This document shows positions 48,060 to 56,327 of a stretch of 64,000 nt of DNA, one piece after another. A program made the translations under genes and the position numbers. The notes beneath the pieces are model-generated. The model saw nothing but the letters and a program-made list of their open reading frames with translations, was not told the DNA's origin and made no database searches. Each line of letters begins with the position of its first letter. Position 1 is the stretch's first letter. The DNA comes from Levilactobacillus lanxiensis (GTDB lineage Bacteria > Bacillota > Bacilli > Lactobacillales > Lactobacillaceae). Location: contig NZ_BOLN01000003.1 in NCBI RefSeq assembly GCF_016861655.1, positions 1 to 64,000 of the forward strand. The letters run 5' to 3'.

Positions 48060-49682
48060 TTAACTCATGTGTAGATCCCGCCGTCGGTAACCTTGCCAGC
48101 CGATAATCACCAGGGCAATGGCTAAAACGACCATCCAACTAAACGTGGTCCAGTTGACGTCGTGCATGGGCACCCGGGGCATCCAACCGGTCGGGGTCAC
48201 GTTCTGAACCCAATCGGGTAGCTTCAGGAGACTTCCCATGTAGACGCTGATAAAGCCCAGAGCCAGGTAGGCCCAACTGATGGCTTTTAATCGTGGCCAG
48301 CAGCCAACTAAGAGAACGGCTAGGCCGAGGAAAACCCCAATTTCAGGCAACTGGGCCGCGACGCCTTGCCAGAATTCGCTGGCGCTGATGCCATCCTTCA
48401 CGTGGGTCAGACTGGCGTCGCCCATGACCACGATGCCACCCAGGCCACCAATAAAGGCGAGGGTGCTGGTCACAAATGCCGTGCCCACGTAGCTAAAGAG
48501 CAAGTGCGTGCGACTGAGTGGCCGCGCGTACAATGCCTCCAGCCAGCCACGAGTCTCATCACTGTGGACCTTGAGAATCAGTTGCATGCCAGGGATGGTG
48601 GCCACGGCAGCCATGACGATTGACAGGAGTGACGTAAAGCTCAACAGAATTTTGTGGTTGGCCTCGTGGACCATGGCCGCGCCGAAGACCTGTTGCATGG
48701 TCGGATTAGTTTTAAGAATGTCGCCAATCGTGTTGAAGACGGTTCCGTAAGCCACCCCAAAGATGATAACCGCAACAATCCAAGCGATGATGACGTTACG
48801 TTGTCGCCGCCAAACCAGCGTTGCGGGTCCCCGGAGAAATGCGGAGGCCTCGCGTCGGCCAGGACGGGTCGTTAGGGCACCGGCGCCCAGATCCCGGCGA
48901 TTGTTTGCCATGAATGCGAAAACAAGTAGAATTACCGCGAGGCCTAGACTTAACCAGATGGGGGACCAGTGCGGATTGTTGTAGGGTGCGAGTTTTTCGA
49001 CCCACCCCAGTGGCGACCACCAGGTTAATTTAGGCCGCTGAACATCCGTGATCATCCGTGCCAAGTAGCTGATACCAAATAGGGTGTAGGCCAGCCCAGT
49101 CGCACTGGCCGAGTGGTCGGCTAATTGCGCCATCAGGAGTCCCAGAATTCCAAATAAGAGGCCCGTGGTGGCCAGTCCCATCCCAATCAGCCAGTTACCC
49201 TCGGTAGTGGCGCCAGGCATGTTAGCGGCGCTGAGACCGATGCTGTAGAGAACACCTAGGACGCCGTTGATGATAACGAGCTCGCTAGCCGCTGCGGCCA
49301 ATGGTGAGAGTGTCCCAACCGCGTGGGCGCGCACCAATTCGGTGATGCCCAGGTCTTCTTCGGCCCGAGTCGCGTGGACGCTAAGGGCGAGGTTCATAAC
49401 GACCTGAATCAAGGCCATAAATAAGAGCATTTCGTTTGCAAAGATTTCAGCGGTCGTGACCTTACCTGTAAAGGAGAAGGCCCCAAACATGGCAACGATT
49501 CCGGGACTGGCGAGGGTGCCTTTGATGGCATCAATCTCGCTAGGTGTCCCGTAGATATCTTCAAATTTCCAGGCAACGCTGGCCATTAAGGCCGCCAAGA
49601 GAATGAGCCACATGAGAATTCGGAACCGATCCCGCCGGAAATTCAGGCGAATCAGTTGACCGGTACGTCCAAAGCGCGTCAT
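48060..49682 (-). CDS. ABC-2 type exporter permease
   Basis: A 540-aa membrane protein with about 12 hydrophobic segments and a large central cytosolic stretch around residues 275-300 (GAGALTTRPGRREASAFLRGP), resembling two fused ABC-2 halves. LGWVEKLAPYNNPHW and YARPLSRTHLLFSYV are typical of drug/lantibiotic-type exporters. With the ATPase gene 6 bp upstream it forms an efflux system whose substrate is unknown. It starts at ATG with AAAGGAG. Confidence 0.82.
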   Translation of the reverse strand: MTRFGRTGQLIRLNFRRDRFRILMWLILLAALMASVAWKFEDIYGTPSEIDAIKGTLASPGIVAMFGAFSFTGKVTTAEIFANEMLLFMALIQVVMNLALSVHATRAEEDLGITELVRAHAVGTLSPLAAAASELVIINGVLGVLYSIGLSAANMPGATTEGNWLIGMGLATTGLLFGILGLLMAQLADHSASATGLAYTLFGISYLARMITDVQRPKLTWWSPLGWVEKLAPYNNPHWSPIWLSLGLAVILLVFAFMANNRRDLGAGALTTRPGRREASAFLRGPATLVWRRQRNVIIAWIVAVIIFGVAYGTVFNTIGDILKTNPTMQQVFGAAMVHEANHKILLSFTSLLSIVMAAVATIPGMQLILKVHSDETRGWLEALYARPLSRTHLLFSYVGTAFVTSTLAFIGGLGGIVVMGDASLTHVKDGISASEFWQGVAAQLPEIGVFLGLAVLLVGCWPRLKAISWAYLALGFISVYMGSLLKLPDWVQNVTPTGWMPRVPMHDVNWTTFSWMVVLAIALVIIGWQGYRRRDLHMS

Positions 49683-49688
49683 GGTGGG

Positions 49689-50582
49689 TCACTCCTTTCC
49701 CGTGTAGTAGTGCATGAAGAGGTCTTCCAACGTTGGCGGCGTACTCTGTAGCGCCACGACTTGGTGTTGGGCCAGTGTGCTCATGACTGAACTGAGGTGT
49801 TCATCTTCAACGGAAAATTGCCATTCGTGCGGGGCATGACCAGCAGTAACGCCGTGAACACCGGCGAGGGTGGTGACATCAAAGTCATCACCCAACGTGA
49901 CGGTGACCATGGTCCGAGTCAGGTGGCGCATTTCTGCGAGACTACCAGACTCAATGATTTGGCCTTCACGGATAATCCCAATCCGGTCACACATGCGTTC
50001 CACTTCGGAAAGAATATGGCTGGAAAGCAAGACAGCCTTGCCCCGCGCTTTGAGGTCCATGACGGCATCTTGGAAGATGCGTTCATTCAAGGGGTCCAGT
50101 CCGGAGGTCGGTTCATCAAAGATGTAGAAATCAGCTTCTTGGGAGAAGGCCGCAATCAAAGCGACTTTCTGCCGGTTACCCTTGGAGTAGGTGCGTGCCT
50201 TCTTAGTTGGGTCCAGACCGAACTGTTTAATGAGGTCGTCGGTCTTGGCGGAATGTGCGGTGCCGTTCATTTTAAGAAGGAGATCAATGATTTCGCCACC
50301 GGTTAAATTGGGCCAGAGATACACGTCGCCGGGGACGTAGGCCAGTCGTTGATGAATCGCAACGCTATCGGTCCAGACATTTTGGCCGAAGATGGTGGCC
50401 GTCCCGCCGGAAGCGCGAATGATGCCGAGCAGGACCCGAATAGTCGTGGATTTCCCCGCGCCATTTGGCCCAATAAAACCAAAGACCTCGCCAGGACGCA
50501 CCTCAAAGGTGATGTCCTTTAAGGCTTGGAAGTGGCCGAATTTCTTCTGCAGATGGTTAATTTGAAGTACAGGATTTGTCAT
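49689..50582 (-). CDS. ABC exporter ATP-binding protein
   Basis: A 297-aa ATPase: Walker A GPNGAGKST near residue 39, Q-loop, signature YSKGNRQK near 138, Walker B FYIFDEPTSGLD near 158, H-loop LLSSH near 192, then a C-terminal extension as in the DrrA/CcmA-like group. ATG 50582 with GAGGAGGGG; a start 18 nt earlier is not needed. First gene of the operon, divergent from a TetR regulator. Confidence 0.92.
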   Translation of the reverse strand: MTNPVLQINHLQKKFGHFQALKDITFEVRPGEVFGFIGPNGAGKSTTIRVLLGIIRASGGTATIFGQNVWTDSVAIHQRLAYVPGDVYLWPNLTGGEIIDLLLKMNGTAHSAKTDDLIKQFGLDPTKKARTYSKGNRQKVALIAAFSQEADFYIFDEPTSGLDPLNERIFQDAVMDLKARGKAVLLSSHILSEVERMCDRIGIIREGQIIESGSLAEMRHLTRTMVTVTLGDDFDVTTLAGVHGVTAGHAPHEWQFSVEDEHLSSVMSTLAQHQVVALQSTPPTLEDLFMHYYTGKE

Positions 50583-50653
50583 AAGTAATCCCCTCCTCAC
50601 AGTTTTAAAATCGTTTACATCGTAAGCCCTCGGTTAGGCAAAGTCAACGAAAA

Positions 50654-50682
50654 AGTGAACTTTTATACTAAAATAGTTCACT
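50654..50682. promoter_or_regulatory. Operator for the TetR-type regulator
   Basis: AGTGAACT and AGTTCACT are inverted arms 13 bp apart, in the divergent region between the ABC operon and tetR. TATACT lies in the middle, so binding would block the promoter. TetR dimers bind palindromes like this. Confidence 0.55.
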
Positions 50683-50800
50683 AAAATTAAATTCTTTCCT
50701 AAAATGCGGTATGATAAAATAAATAACGAGTAGCGTTGTCGATGATTCGTGCTGTAGCATTAGCAACGAATGCGACAAGCGGACGAGGGTGGTGACAGGC

Positions 50801-51436
50801 ATGGCAACGAATCAAGAGCGGAAAACTCGCCAACGACAAGGCATCTTGGACGCTGGTATCAAATTATTCACGCATGACGGGTTTAAAGCGACTCACGTGA
50901 CGACGGTCGCTGAAGCGGCGGGCGTCTCTCAGGTCACGCTGTATAAGTATTTTCCGAGCAAATTAGCTTTGGGTCACCAGGTCGTCATCGAGATGATCAA
51001 TCAGGGTTATGCGAGCTTTCAAAAGTTAATTGATGACGCGCAGGTCCCATTTCCTGAGATTATCAAGGCCATGATCACGAATAAGGTTCGGCTGAGCGAT
51101 GGGATTCATCCCGATTTTTATCAGTTTGTTCTGGCCGAGATGCAAGGGAAAAACGGCAGCGATGTGGTGCGGCAAGCCTACGAAGATGGTGAGCAAAAGT
51201 TTTGGGGTGCCGTGATAGCGCGGGGCCGAGTCGGTGGCATCATTAGCCCCGATATCTCCGATGAAGCGCTGTTGATCTACCTCCGCATGTACGTGTCCTA
51301 CTTCAGTACAGCCGATATTCCACCGGCCACGTATCAACGGTTGGTTAATCAATTAATGCATTTATTTTTCTACGGATTTGCGGGGACACCAGCAGTGACA
51401 CCACCGGATTCACAAGCGAACAAGGAGGACGATTAA
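50801..51436 (+). CDS. TetR family regulator
   Basis: A 211-aa regulator. HTH domain about residues 8-55 (RQGILDAGIKLFTHDGFKATHVTTVAEAAGVSQVTLYKYFPSK) and a variable ligand domain. ATG 50801 follows GAGGGTGG. It is divergent from the ABC exporter and most likely controls it. The HD-domain gene follows at 1 bp, probably in the same transcript. Confidence 0.9.
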   Translation: MATNQERKTRQRQGILDAGIKLFTHDGFKATHVTTVAEAAGVSQVTLYKYFPSKLALGHQVVIEMINQGYASFQKLIDDAQVPFPEIIKAMITNKVRLSDGIHPDFYQFVLAEMQGKNGSDVVRQAYEDGEQKFWGAVIARGRVGGIISPDISDEALLIYLRMYVSYFSTADIPPATYQRLVNQLMHLFFYGFAGTPAVTPPDSQANKEDD

Positions 51437-51437
51437 G

Positions 51438-52097
51438 TTGACAGAGACCACAGTTTTAGCAGCGGTTCGACAATTTTCACAATCGAAAATGGGGGATGAT
51501 GAGACCGGTCACGGCTTTGACCATATTCAACGAGTCGTCGGCCTGGCTGACCGCATCAGTCAATCCTATCCGGCTGCCGACCACCTCGAAACGTTGACCG
51601 CGGCCTATTTACACGATGTTATCGATGAAAAGCTGGTCGACAACACCGCAGTGGCCAGTGAGGAAGTTCGGCAGTTCTTAATCGACCAAGGTTTTACGTC
51701 GGTCCAGGTTGACGCTATTTTCTTAATCATGGACAACATGTCCTACCATAAAACCCTGGATGGCACGGCAAAACCGTTGCCGTTAGAAGGTCAAATCGTG
51801 CAGGATGCGGATCGATTGGATGCCATTGGCGCCATCGGCATCTCCCGGGCAATTTACTTTGGCGGGCACTTTGGTGAAAAGATTTATGATCCGGCCGTGA
51901 AACCACGGACCGAAATGACCCACGCCGAGTATCGTAACTTAGACAATGAAACCATCATCAATCACTTTTACGAGAAGTTATTAACCTTAAAGGACCTGAT
52001 GAATACGACGGCCGCCAAGCAGTTAGCCGAGCACCGCCAACAGGTCATGCTCGATTTTCTAGCCGAGTATAAAGCCGAATGGAACGCGGAAGCTTAG
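51438..52097 (+). CDS. HD-domain phosphohydrolase
   Basis: A 219-aa cytosolic protein. HGFDHIQRV (about 30-38) and LHDVIDEK (about 65-72) carry the HD metal ligands, with VQDADRLDAIGAIGI completing the site, as in YedJ/YpgQ-type pyrophosphohydrolases or nucleotidases. The reaction is not specified. It starts at TTG with AAGGAGGAC and follows tetR directly. Confidence 0.88.
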   Translation: MTETTVLAAVRQFSQSKMGDDETGHGFDHIQRVVGLADRISQSYPAADHLETLTAAYLHDVIDEKLVDNTAVASEEVRQFLIDQGFTSVQVDAIFLIMDNMSYHKTLDGTAKPLPLEGQIVQDADRLDAIGAIGISRAIYFGGHFGEKIYDPAVKPRTEMTHAEYRNLDNETIINHFYEKLLTLKDLMNTTAAKQLAEHRQQVMLDFLAEYKAEWNAEA

Positions 52098-52135
52098 GCC
52101 ACCGCGTTTTTATTTTGCTGTGAAACCGGTTTAAT

Positions 52136-52197
52136 CTAAATTTAGCGGTGCATTTTACCCGAAAAATGCGTATGATTGAAAGTAATGCTAAATTTAG
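52136..52197. promoter_or_regulatory. Two CTAAATTTAG palindromes before the MFS gene
   Basis: The perfect 10-bp palindrome occurs at 52136-52145 and 52188-52197, 52 bp apart (about five helical turns), on either side of TATGAT (52171-52176). A repressor binding both could loop the DNA. No regulator gene of obvious match is next to it. Confidence 0.55.
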
Positions 52198-52212
52198 AGA
52201 GAAGAGATTGAT

Positions 52213-53616
52213 TTGCAAATGACAGCTCAGTCCGAGAAGGTACCACGGGGCAACCTCATTGCGATTTTTGCGATTGCCCTGATGGCCTTCCTGGGAATTC
52301 TGGTGGAAACGTCGATGAACGTGGCCTTTCCTACCCTGATGAAACAAATGCACGTGTCCCTGAATACCGTGCAATGGATTACGACCGGCTACCTGTTAAC
52401 GGTGGCGTTACTGATGATTACATCGGCCTTTTTAAAGCAACGATTTAAAAATAAACAGTTATTCGTGGCCGCCGCTTTGGCGTTTATTTTAGGCGATTTA
52501 ATTTGTGCGCTCGCAACTAACTTTCCGATTTTGTTGATTGGCCGCTTGATTCAAGCGGGTTGCGCCGGGCTAGCAATTCCCCTGATGTTTAACATCGTCG
52601 TCGAAAGTGTGCCCCGGTCGCGACTGGGATTTTACATGGGGATGGCCGGTCTGATTCTGATGATTGCGCCTGCCAGTGGACCCACGTTTGGGGGCATCAT
52701 GGTTTACCTGGCCAATTGGCGGATGATTTTTTGGTCCACAATGCCGGTGGAACTGATTATCCTGTTGCTGGGGGTCGGGGCCATCAAGCAGTACGCGCCA
52801 GTCAAGCCGGTTAAATTCAACTGGGGACAATTCTGCTTGCTTGCGATTGCCTTCATTAGTTTTACCTTAGGACTGAACAGCGTGTCGACCGCGGGGGCGC
52901 TCAGCTGGGAGTTCCTGGGTGGCGTTGGCTTGGCAATTGTGGCCATCTGGGGCTACATCGTGCTGGCCAAACACAGTAGTCGCCAACTGTTAAAACTGGA
53001 AATTTTCAAGAATCTGGTCTTTACCTACAGCTTCTTCGCCTACTTTACCCTGCAATTTTGTAATATCGGCATCAACTTTGCGCTACCAAACTACGCCCAA
53101 ATTGTGGTGGGCGCTACTTCCTTAATTGGGGGGCTGATGCTGTTGCCAGGGAGCTTGGTTACAGCAATCCTCCAGCCGTGGTTCGGTCATCTGTTGGACG
53201 AACACGGTGCCCGCTTACCAATTTTGATGGGGAGTACGTTGTTTACGATTGCGGCCCTGGTCTTCATGGCGTTTGGCCAACATCTGAGCGTGGTGCTGAT
53301 TGCCATCATGTACGTCGTCTTCAGTGTCGGGCGGTCGATGGCGTTTAGTAACACGCTGACGAACGGACTGAAGGAAGTCGACATGAGTCAACGGGCCGAT
53401 GCCAACGCGATTTATAACACGGGGCAACAGTTTGCCGGGTCAATCGGGACCACAATTTTGGCGGCGCTGATGTCGTCGGTCAAGGTCAGTGGTATGTCAT
53501 ACGCCCACGAGACGGCGCTTGGAAGCCAGTTGGCCTTTGGACTGATCTTCGTGTTAAGTCTCATTAACTTTGGCTTTTACTTCATTGTCTTTCGTTATCA
53601 AAAAAATGATAAATAA
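52213..53616 (+). CDS. MFS transporter, DHA2 family
   Basis: A 467-aa membrane protein with 13-14 hydrophobic segments. VETSMNVAFPTLMKQMHVSLNTVQWITTGYLL in the first two helices is the DHA2 start; MGMAGLILMIAPASGPTFGG resembles motif C. Related to the MFS gene at 5930 but clearly distinct. Start either TTG 52213 or ATG 52219; the Shine-Dalgarno site is weak. Proton-driven efflux is expected; substrate unknown. Confidence 0.85.
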   Translation: MQMTAQSEKVPRGNLIAIFAIALMAFLGILVETSMNVAFPTLMKQMHVSLNTVQWITTGYLLTVALLMITSAFLKQRFKNKQLFVAAALAFILGDLICALATNFPILLIGRLIQAGCAGLAIPLMFNIVVESVPRSRLGFYMGMAGLILMIAPASGPTFGGIMVYLANWRMIFWSTMPVELIILLLGVGAIKQYAPVKPVKFNWGQFCLLAIAFISFTLGLNSVSTAGALSWEFLGGVGLAIVAIWGYIVLAKHSSRQLLKLEIFKNLVFTYSFFAYFTLQFCNIGINFALPNYAQIVVGATSLIGGLMLLPGSLVTAILQPWFGHLLDEHGARLPILMGSTLFTIAALVFMAFGQHLSVVLIAIMYVVFSVGRSMAFSNTLTNGLKEVDMSQRADANAIYNTGQQFAGSIGTTILAALMSSVKVSGMSYAHETALGSQLAFGLIFVLSLINFGFYFIVFRYQKNDK

Positions 53617-53623
53617 CCACAAG

Positions 53624-53656
53624 CAGGGCCATGACGGTTGTCATGACCCTGTTTTC
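53624..53656. terminator. Bidirectional terminator
   Basis: CAGGG.CATGAC pairs with GTCATG.CCCTG, one mismatch, TTTT following. Between convergent MFS and DUF3278 genes. Confidence 0.85.
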
Positions 53657-53664
53657 TCGTGGAC

Positions 53665-54195
53665 TTATTGTTGTTTTTTCAAACGAACCCAGTAGGTGAG
53701 TCCCATAATGATGCCGAAGAAAATCCCGCTGATAATGGCGCCCGAAATGTTGGCGAACGAAACAAGTTCCTGAGTAAATAGGCGGCCATCGAAGAAGGTA
53801 CCGAGAAAGGCTTGTTCCAGGTACATGAAGACAGCGAAGTAAATGGCTAACCCCAGTGAGACCCATAAGATATGCTTCCGCGCGGCCGGCAGGTCCTGAA
53901 CGCTGACTTCGTGGTCCGTCAGGTGGGCCCGACGACTGGCGGCTATCAGGTAGGGACAGATGACAATCGTAATGAATGCGACGTCAAAACCGGCGAGGCC
54001 AATTAGGGCCATGTAAGCCGATTGCGTTTGCCATAGCAACGCGATGACCGGCCCCAACAATAGCACCGGTAAGCACATGAAAAAGGCGTTGGTCCCAATC
54101 CGGTTGACCTCCTGTCGTTTGTATTCATCAAAGTCCCCGGTAATATTGAAAAAGTGTTTAACAAGCTTATCACGTAAATTTTCCCCGTTTACCAT
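53665..54195 (-). CDS. DUF3278-like membrane protein
   Basis: A 176-aa membrane protein with four hydrophobic segments in two pairs (about 38-60, 62-85, 108-130, 148-168). EYKRQEVNRIGTNAFFM after a short cytosolic N-terminus is typical of the lactobacillar DUF3278 group. ATG 54195 with GGGAGGC overlaps the end of the XRE gene. Such pairs of a small HTH and a membrane partner are common in lactobacilli; function unknown. Confidence 0.72.
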   Translation of the reverse strand: MVNGENLRDKLVKHFFNITGDFDEYKRQEVNRIGTNAFFMCLPVLLLGPVIALLWQTQSAYMALIGLAGFDVAFITIVICPYLIAASRRAHLTDHEVSVQDLPAARKHILWVSLGLAIYFAVFMYLEQAFLGTFFDGRLFTQELVSFANISGAIISGIFFGIIMGLTYWVRLKKQQ

Positions 54196-54197
54196 GA

Positions 54198-54386
54198 TTA
54201 TGCCTCCCAGAATAGGTGATTGAGATCCGTGTGGAGGGCCTTGGCGAGCCGCAAGCACAGATCGAGTGATGGATTATACTTATCGTTTTCGACTAGATTA
54301 ATGGTTTGGCGGGCAACCGCAACTTTTTGGGCCAATTCAAATTGCGTTAAGCCAGCTTGCTTACGATAGTCTTTGACCCGATTCAC
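54198..54386 (-). CDS. Small XRE-type regulator
   Basis: A 62-aa Cro/CI-type HTH: KDYRKQAGLTQFELAQKVAVARQTINLVENDKYNPSLDLCLRLAKAL, an SPO0A-free minimal repressor. AAAGGAGG before the ATG. It is followed by the DUF3278 gene with 4-bp-scale overlap. Two inverted repeats upstream are likely its own operators. Confidence 0.88.
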   Translation of the reverse strand: MNRVKDYRKQAGLTQFELAQKVAVARQTINLVENDKYNPSLDLCLRLAKALHTDLNHLFWEA

Positions 54387-54404
54387 GCGGGCACCTCCTT
54401 TGAA

Positions 54405-54470
54405 ATGTCAGATATATATGACATCTTTAGGATACAAAGGCAGTGATAAAATGTCAAATATAAATGACTT
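54405..54470. promoter_or_regulatory. Two ATGTCA-N8-TGACAT sites
   Basis: Site 1 at 54405-54424 (ATGTCA-N8-TGACAT, perfect) and site 2 at 54451-54470 (ATGTCA-N8-TGACTT, one arm imperfect), centres 46 bp apart, upstream of the XRE gene. Good candidates for an autoregulatory operator. Confidence 0.6.
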
Positions 54471-54543
54471 TTTGGTGGCAAAATCGGTCGGGATTCGGTA
54501 AGCTAGGAGGGAATAAGACTAGTGAATCGGGGAGCTATGAGAC

Positions 54544-55347
54544 ATGAAAATGAAGTGGGTTTTACGGGGAACGTTATTGGTGTTACTGGCCAGTAGCCTG
54601 GTAGGGTGTGCGGCTAAGACGCCGGGATATCAGGCCAAACGGACAATTAAAACTGGTCAGCTGCGGGCGACAACCTTTGCATTAGTTGCTAGCGCAGAGA
54701 ATTCGACTACCGATTACCAGCGGCAATATGGGTACATCGAAGATATTGGGGATGGCCGCGGTTATACCGCTGGCATCATTGGGTTCACGTCCGCTACGGG
54801 TGACCTGCGGCAGGTGGTTCAGCGCTATAGTCGCCTGCAGACGCACCATAATGGATTGAAACGGTATTTGCCAGCGTTGCGGCGGGTAAATGGAACAGCC
54901 TCCCATGCTGGACTGGGTCCCAAATTTGTAAAGGCTTGGCGCCGGGCAGCGAAGGACCCCCAAATGGCGCGGGCCCAGGATGCCATTTTGAATCGGCAAT
55001 ACCTCAAGCCAGTCTTACGAGCGGCGAAGCAAGATAATCTAAGTCCACTCGGGCAGTATATTTATTACGATGCCATCGTCGTCCATGGCCCGGGTGCGGA
55101 CCGTAATAGTTTTGGCGGTATTCGCCGGCGGGCACAAAAGTTAGCCAAGACCCCGCGGCAAGGTGGCAATCAAGCCCAGTATCTGCGGGCCTTTCTGAAG
55201 GTTCGGACGGGTGTGATGCGAGAAGAAAAGGCGCATAAGGATCTCTCTCGGTTAAACGTGCAGCGTCGATTCATTAAAGATGAGAATTATCAGTTGAAAC
55301 GGCCGCTGCATTGGCAGATGTATGGGGATTCGTATCGCTTGAGATAA
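54544..55347 (+). CDS. GH46-type chitosanase, lipoprotein
   Basis: A 267-aa exported lipoprotein. Lipobox LVGC (Cys at residue 22) after a short signal. ALVASAENSTTDYQRQYGYIEDIGDGRGYTAGIIGFTSATGD (about 46-90) is the GH46 core with the conserved Glu in SAEN and Asp in DGRGYT that act in catalysis. It would cut chitosan at the cell surface. The match is by motif and length (GH46 catalytic domain about 230 aa). ATG follows GGGAG. Monocistronic. Confidence 0.85.
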   Translation: MKMKWVLRGTLLVLLASSLVGCAAKTPGYQAKRTIKTGQLRATTFALVASAENSTTDYQRQYGYIEDIGDGRGYTAGIIGFTSATGDLRQVVQRYSRLQTHHNGLKRYLPALRRVNGTASHAGLGPKFVKAWRRAAKDPQMARAQDAILNRQYLKPVLRAAKQDNLSPLGQYIYYDAIVVHGPGADRNSFGGIRRRAQKLAKTPRQGGNQAQYLRAFLKVRTGVMREEKAHKDLSRLNVQRRFIKDENYQLKRPLHWQMYGDSYRLR

Positions 55348-55349
55348 AC

Positions 55350-55391
55350 AAAAGCTCTGACCACCGTTGTTGGTGATCAGGGCTTTTTAGC
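55350..55391 (+). terminator. Chitosanase terminator
   Basis: AAAGCTCTGA.CACC pairs with GGTG.TCAGGGCTTT, T-run after it. Confidence 0.8.
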
Positions 55392-55409
55392 TTGTAGCAT
55401 GAATTAGAT

Positions 55410-55458
55410 AAAAAGCCCGCAATCCTCTGTTTGTAGAGGTTGCGGGCTTTTGTTGGTT
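55410..55458 (-). terminator. Terminator of the phosphoesterase/ABC operon
   Basis: AAAAAGCCCGCAA pairs with TTGCGGGCTTTT, and CCTCT/AGAGG continues the stem. Sits 3 bp after the stop of the last - strand gene. Confidence 0.9.
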
Positions 55459-55460
55459 AT

Positions 55461-56312
55461 TTAGAAGGTGATAATTTGAGTCGTATAGCTATCGGGAGTC
55501 AGCGTGATTAGACGTGCACCGCGAGCTAGTGAACCATAGGTGTTGTAGCCGGTGACGTTGCCATAATTCAGACCGATGTCCCGGTAATTGGCTGTGAAAT
55601 TGTTGTCGTGGTCGTGTCCGGCAAAGAGTGCTTTGACATTCTGAGCTTGAAGCAGGTTGTAAAAAAGCCCGGAGTTGGTGATGGGTGAGCAGACCGGTTC
55701 CCCCTGGACGCCGGTTAGGATGTTTTGACCAGCCAGCGTATATTCCGGTAGGGGAATATGGAGAAAGCCCAGATCACAGCGTTTGACTGTGTGAGCGTAC
55801 GGTAATCGATTGAACCAGTCAATTTGAGCTGGCTCGATGGCGGCGTACTGCTCGGCGTTGGGCCAATGGGAGTACGCCCCGCTATCCCACACGTAGAGAA
55901 CGTGCGCTAGTTGGTCTTCGCGCAGGACTTCAAGCGTGTAACTTTCGCGGTCGTCTACCGTCATAGCATAGTGTTTATCTGCAGGATGGGCCAGTTTGGA
56001 TTCAAGTTCTCGTAAGGCTGATCGACTAGTCGTGCCTTCCGTATCGTGGTTGCCGTAAGTAATGGCCACGGGGGTAGCCACGCGGTTAAGAACATCATAA
56101 AGCGCCGTCAGCGTTTCTTCTGGGTGTTGGGCTTCAGTTCCCCACAGGAGATCACCCGTAATCATAATCAAGTCAAAGTCGTGTGCTTGGAGGAGCTCAT
56201 CAATGGCAGTAAGGGTCTTTTCGCTAGCGGCATTCAGTGGCGTATTTCCCAAGTGAATATCAGTTAACTGGCAGATTCGAAAGGGAGCTTGGGTCGTTGT
56301 GGTGAGTTGCAT
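55461..56312 (-). CDS. Calcineurin-like metallophosphoesterase
   Basis: A 283-aa cytosolic protein. Metal-binding motifs DIHLG (about residue 18), GDLLW (near 53), YGNHDTEG (near 85) and GHDHDNNF (near 220) are all present. It hydrolyses a phosphomonoester or diester. Last gene of the six-gene operon, 15 bp after the PHP gene, with AAAGGAG. Substrate probably relates to the imported compound. Confidence 0.88.
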   Translation of the reverse strand: MQLTTTTQAPFRICQLTDIHLGNTPLNAASEKTLTAIDELLQAHDFDLIMITGDLLWGTEAQHPEETLTALYDVLNRVATPVAITYGNHDTEGTTSRSALRELESKLAHPADKHYAMTVDDRESYTLEVLREDQLAHVLYVWDSGAYSHWPNAEQYAAIEPAQIDWFNRLPYAHTVKRCDLGFLHIPLPEYTLAGQNILTGVQGEPVCSPITNSGLFYNLLQAQNVKALFAGHDHDNNFTANYRDIGLNYGNVTGYNTYGSLARGARLITLTPDSYTTQIITF

Positions 56313-56327
56313 CCGTTAGACTCCTTT

